From the NCBI GenBank assembly GCA_013398955.1, contig VWPU01014915.1, forward strand, positions 434,001 through 498,000: a DNA stretch of 64,000 nucleotides, in the 5' to 3' direction. The notes under the pieces are model-generated. The model saw only the letters and a program-made list of their open reading frames with translations, had not been told where the DNA came from and made no database searches. Shown here one piece after another: positions 62,201-64,000 of the stretch. This DNA comes from Callaeas wilsoni (lineage: Eukaryota > Chordata > Aves > Passeriformes > Callaeidae). Position 1 is the stretch's first letter; each line of letters starts with the position of its first letter. The position numbers and the translations under genes are program-made.

Positions 62201-64000
62201 TGTTCTGTTCTGCTACCAGTTCCTAACATCAAATGCAAGTATTTGCAAACAATTCTGGCTGCATATCAGAGGAGTCATTTGCAGACCTGGAGGTCTTAGA
62301 CTGTGCAGACTACAGTAAGTTTTCTGCTATAAACACTCAAAACTATGGTGTTCTGAACTGAGCTTGGCCTTTACTGTAGATCTCAAGGAAACCTTCAAAA
62401 CAGGGCTACACAGAGTCATGATAAATACAGCTTGAAACCATAATCTGTCTTAGATTCACTGTCAGTTGCATTTTCCAAAAATATGTCCTGCACATTAGTG
62501 CATAGTTGTTAGGATGGAAGGCAAGACAGAGGAATGAGAGCGATAAGGACAGACTGAAAACTATATTTCATGTTTACATAGTTAAATCTCTTCCTCAGTT
62601 GAAAAAAAACGAAGTGAACTATGGGAAAAGCATCCTTACAGCAAACAAAAATACATATTCTGCATCCAATATTTCTTGCAGCAACAGTTAGTCTAACACT
62701 GAAGAAATGGCATTTTTCTCTATCCAATTTCTATGCAATCCAGATTCTTGTCACATTTCCTAGGAGAAAGCACCAATATTTTCACATGATTAACCACACT
62801 CTTTTTTATAGCAAGAATGACAGAAAGTTGTATTAGCTTTGTGAAGGTGGATTTTCACTTATTTGGGTTGTATCTTATTTTTTTATGTGTTACTTTTAGT
62901 AGTATCTGCATTCAAATAATCTATTTAGAACAGCTGAATTAATTAAAACACACTAACAATAAAAAGTAACCTCTCAAACCCCCATGGAACTTGTGCAAAA
63001 TTACAACAATTCAATTCAATTTATTTGCAAGTATCAGTAGTCAGGTGCCTTACAGTTCAACTGTGGTTCCTTCAAACATTTGTCAGATATACTGGAGCTG
63101 TCTACCTGATTTCAGAACATTTATTTCAGAGTTCACAAATACTCTGTGTGTGTGTGTTTGTTTGTTTATATATGTATATACACACACATGAAATTCATGC
63201 ATATATATACACATGAATTTCATTAAATCTTCTCTTCTTGTCTCTTGACTGATTTTTTTTTAAAAAAAACAACATGTAATCACTTAAAAAATATGGTACT
63301 GCTTATTTTAGCTGTTCTTTTCACTTTCACAGTGTCAGCAACACAAGCTAATCTCCAGATGGGTAATTGATAAAAGATATTTCCTAATGATGAGATGTTT
63401 GAAGACATTACTGCAGTGTTGTGTAGAGGCCTAGACATTGTGGTTTTTTCATAAAGGTTAAATACTCCTCACCACAAGCACTTGTTTAGAGCTGTGTACA
63501 TTTTATTTTATACATATATTTGAAAGCCTGAGGGATGTGAGAAACAGTTAACTTGGAAAGTCTGGAGAGATTTCTGTCATCCAGGAGTCTGACATCTTTA
63601 ATCCTTACCTGTTGTCACAGTCCAAGGGGACATTCTGAAATCAGAGTGGCAAACATCGATAATCAACTCTTCAAGAATATATCACTAATAAAGTAAGGAC
63701 AACAAAAGGTACTACTACTCAGGATCAGAGACGATGTCTGTCTAATCCAGCAGTATACTGTTACTGGCACTAGATAAGACTGCACATGAGGGACACATAA
63801 AATTATATGCTCTCACTATCAGCATAACTTTCTCACAAAATTGTGGATGTCTTGTGACTGTCTTCTGCTCTTCAGTGTGGGGCTTTAGTTTCCTTTTGAC
63901 ACTTTTTAAAAAAATTAAGATAAAAGACTAATACTTTCAAACAGTAACTCACATTCAGTGGCCACATCTATAAAATAAGCACAAACGTTAAAGGAAAGGA
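62201..64000. other. Unique AT-rich DNA with a TG/TA/CA microsatellite
   Basis: No gene is seen. A compound simple repeat lies at 63144-63188. Confidence 0.55.
63144..63188. repeat. Compound (TG)n-(TTTG)n-(TA)n-(CA)n microsatellite
   Basis: TG units pass into TTTG, TATATA and then CACACACA. The ends of the array are mutually complementary, so the region can also fold back on itself. Confidence 0.85.

Overview
This window is AT-rich vertebrate DNA, almost certainly from a bird. The diagnostic signs are several CR1 LINE fragments with the avian CR1 3' end (tandem ATTCTRTG-type octamers), solo LTRs of endogenous retroviruses, an ancient amniote MIR-type SINE, and simple repeats such as a long (GGGAA)n array. 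There are no bacterial features (operons, ribosome binding sites, CRISPR). I could not support any intact protein-coding gene, multi-exon gene model, rRNA or tRNA. Open frames reach at most 143 codons, are scattered on both strands, and are either antisense to repeats or have no recognisable family. The simplest reading is a gene desert or part of a very large intron.

Layout. 1-4.5 kb: unique AT-rich DNA with one weak, frameshifted minus-strand coding-like stretch. 4.5-5.7 kb: a minus-strand CR1 3' end split by a 510-bp solo LTR with a perfect 4-bp target duplication. 7.0-7.8 kb: decayed CR1 endonuclease (plus) and reverse-transcriptase (minus) pieces. 12.0-12.4 kb: plus-strand CR1 3' end. 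20.0-20.6 kb: old, diverged minus-strand CR1 3' region. 27.4-27.6 kb: MIR-like SINE. 32.26-33.06 kb: minus-strand solo LTR. 44.8-45.1 kb: minus-strand CR1 3' end. 45.7-47.6 kb: a nested block in which a plus-strand CR1 is split by a solo LTR of the same family as the one at 32-33 kb and abuts a minus-strand CR1 reverse-transcriptase fragment. 50.5 kb: 21 uninterrupted GGGAA units. 53.3-53.9 kb and 56.8-57.3 kb: GC-richer blocks I cannot classify. 58.7-59.15 kb: a possible conserved noncoding block. 61.6-62.2 kb: a pyrimidine-skewed stretch.

No gene network can be described. What the window records is repeat history: CR1 retrotransposition on both strands, later retroviral insertion into CR1 copies, and reduction of those retroviruses to solo LTRs. 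Several unique segments resemble vertebrate conserved noncoding elements in base texture (homeodomain, octamer and E-box-like words). That can only be tested by cross-species alignment. I found no new biological system. The most informative observation is the pair of same-family LTRs in opposite orientation, which define each other's ends.
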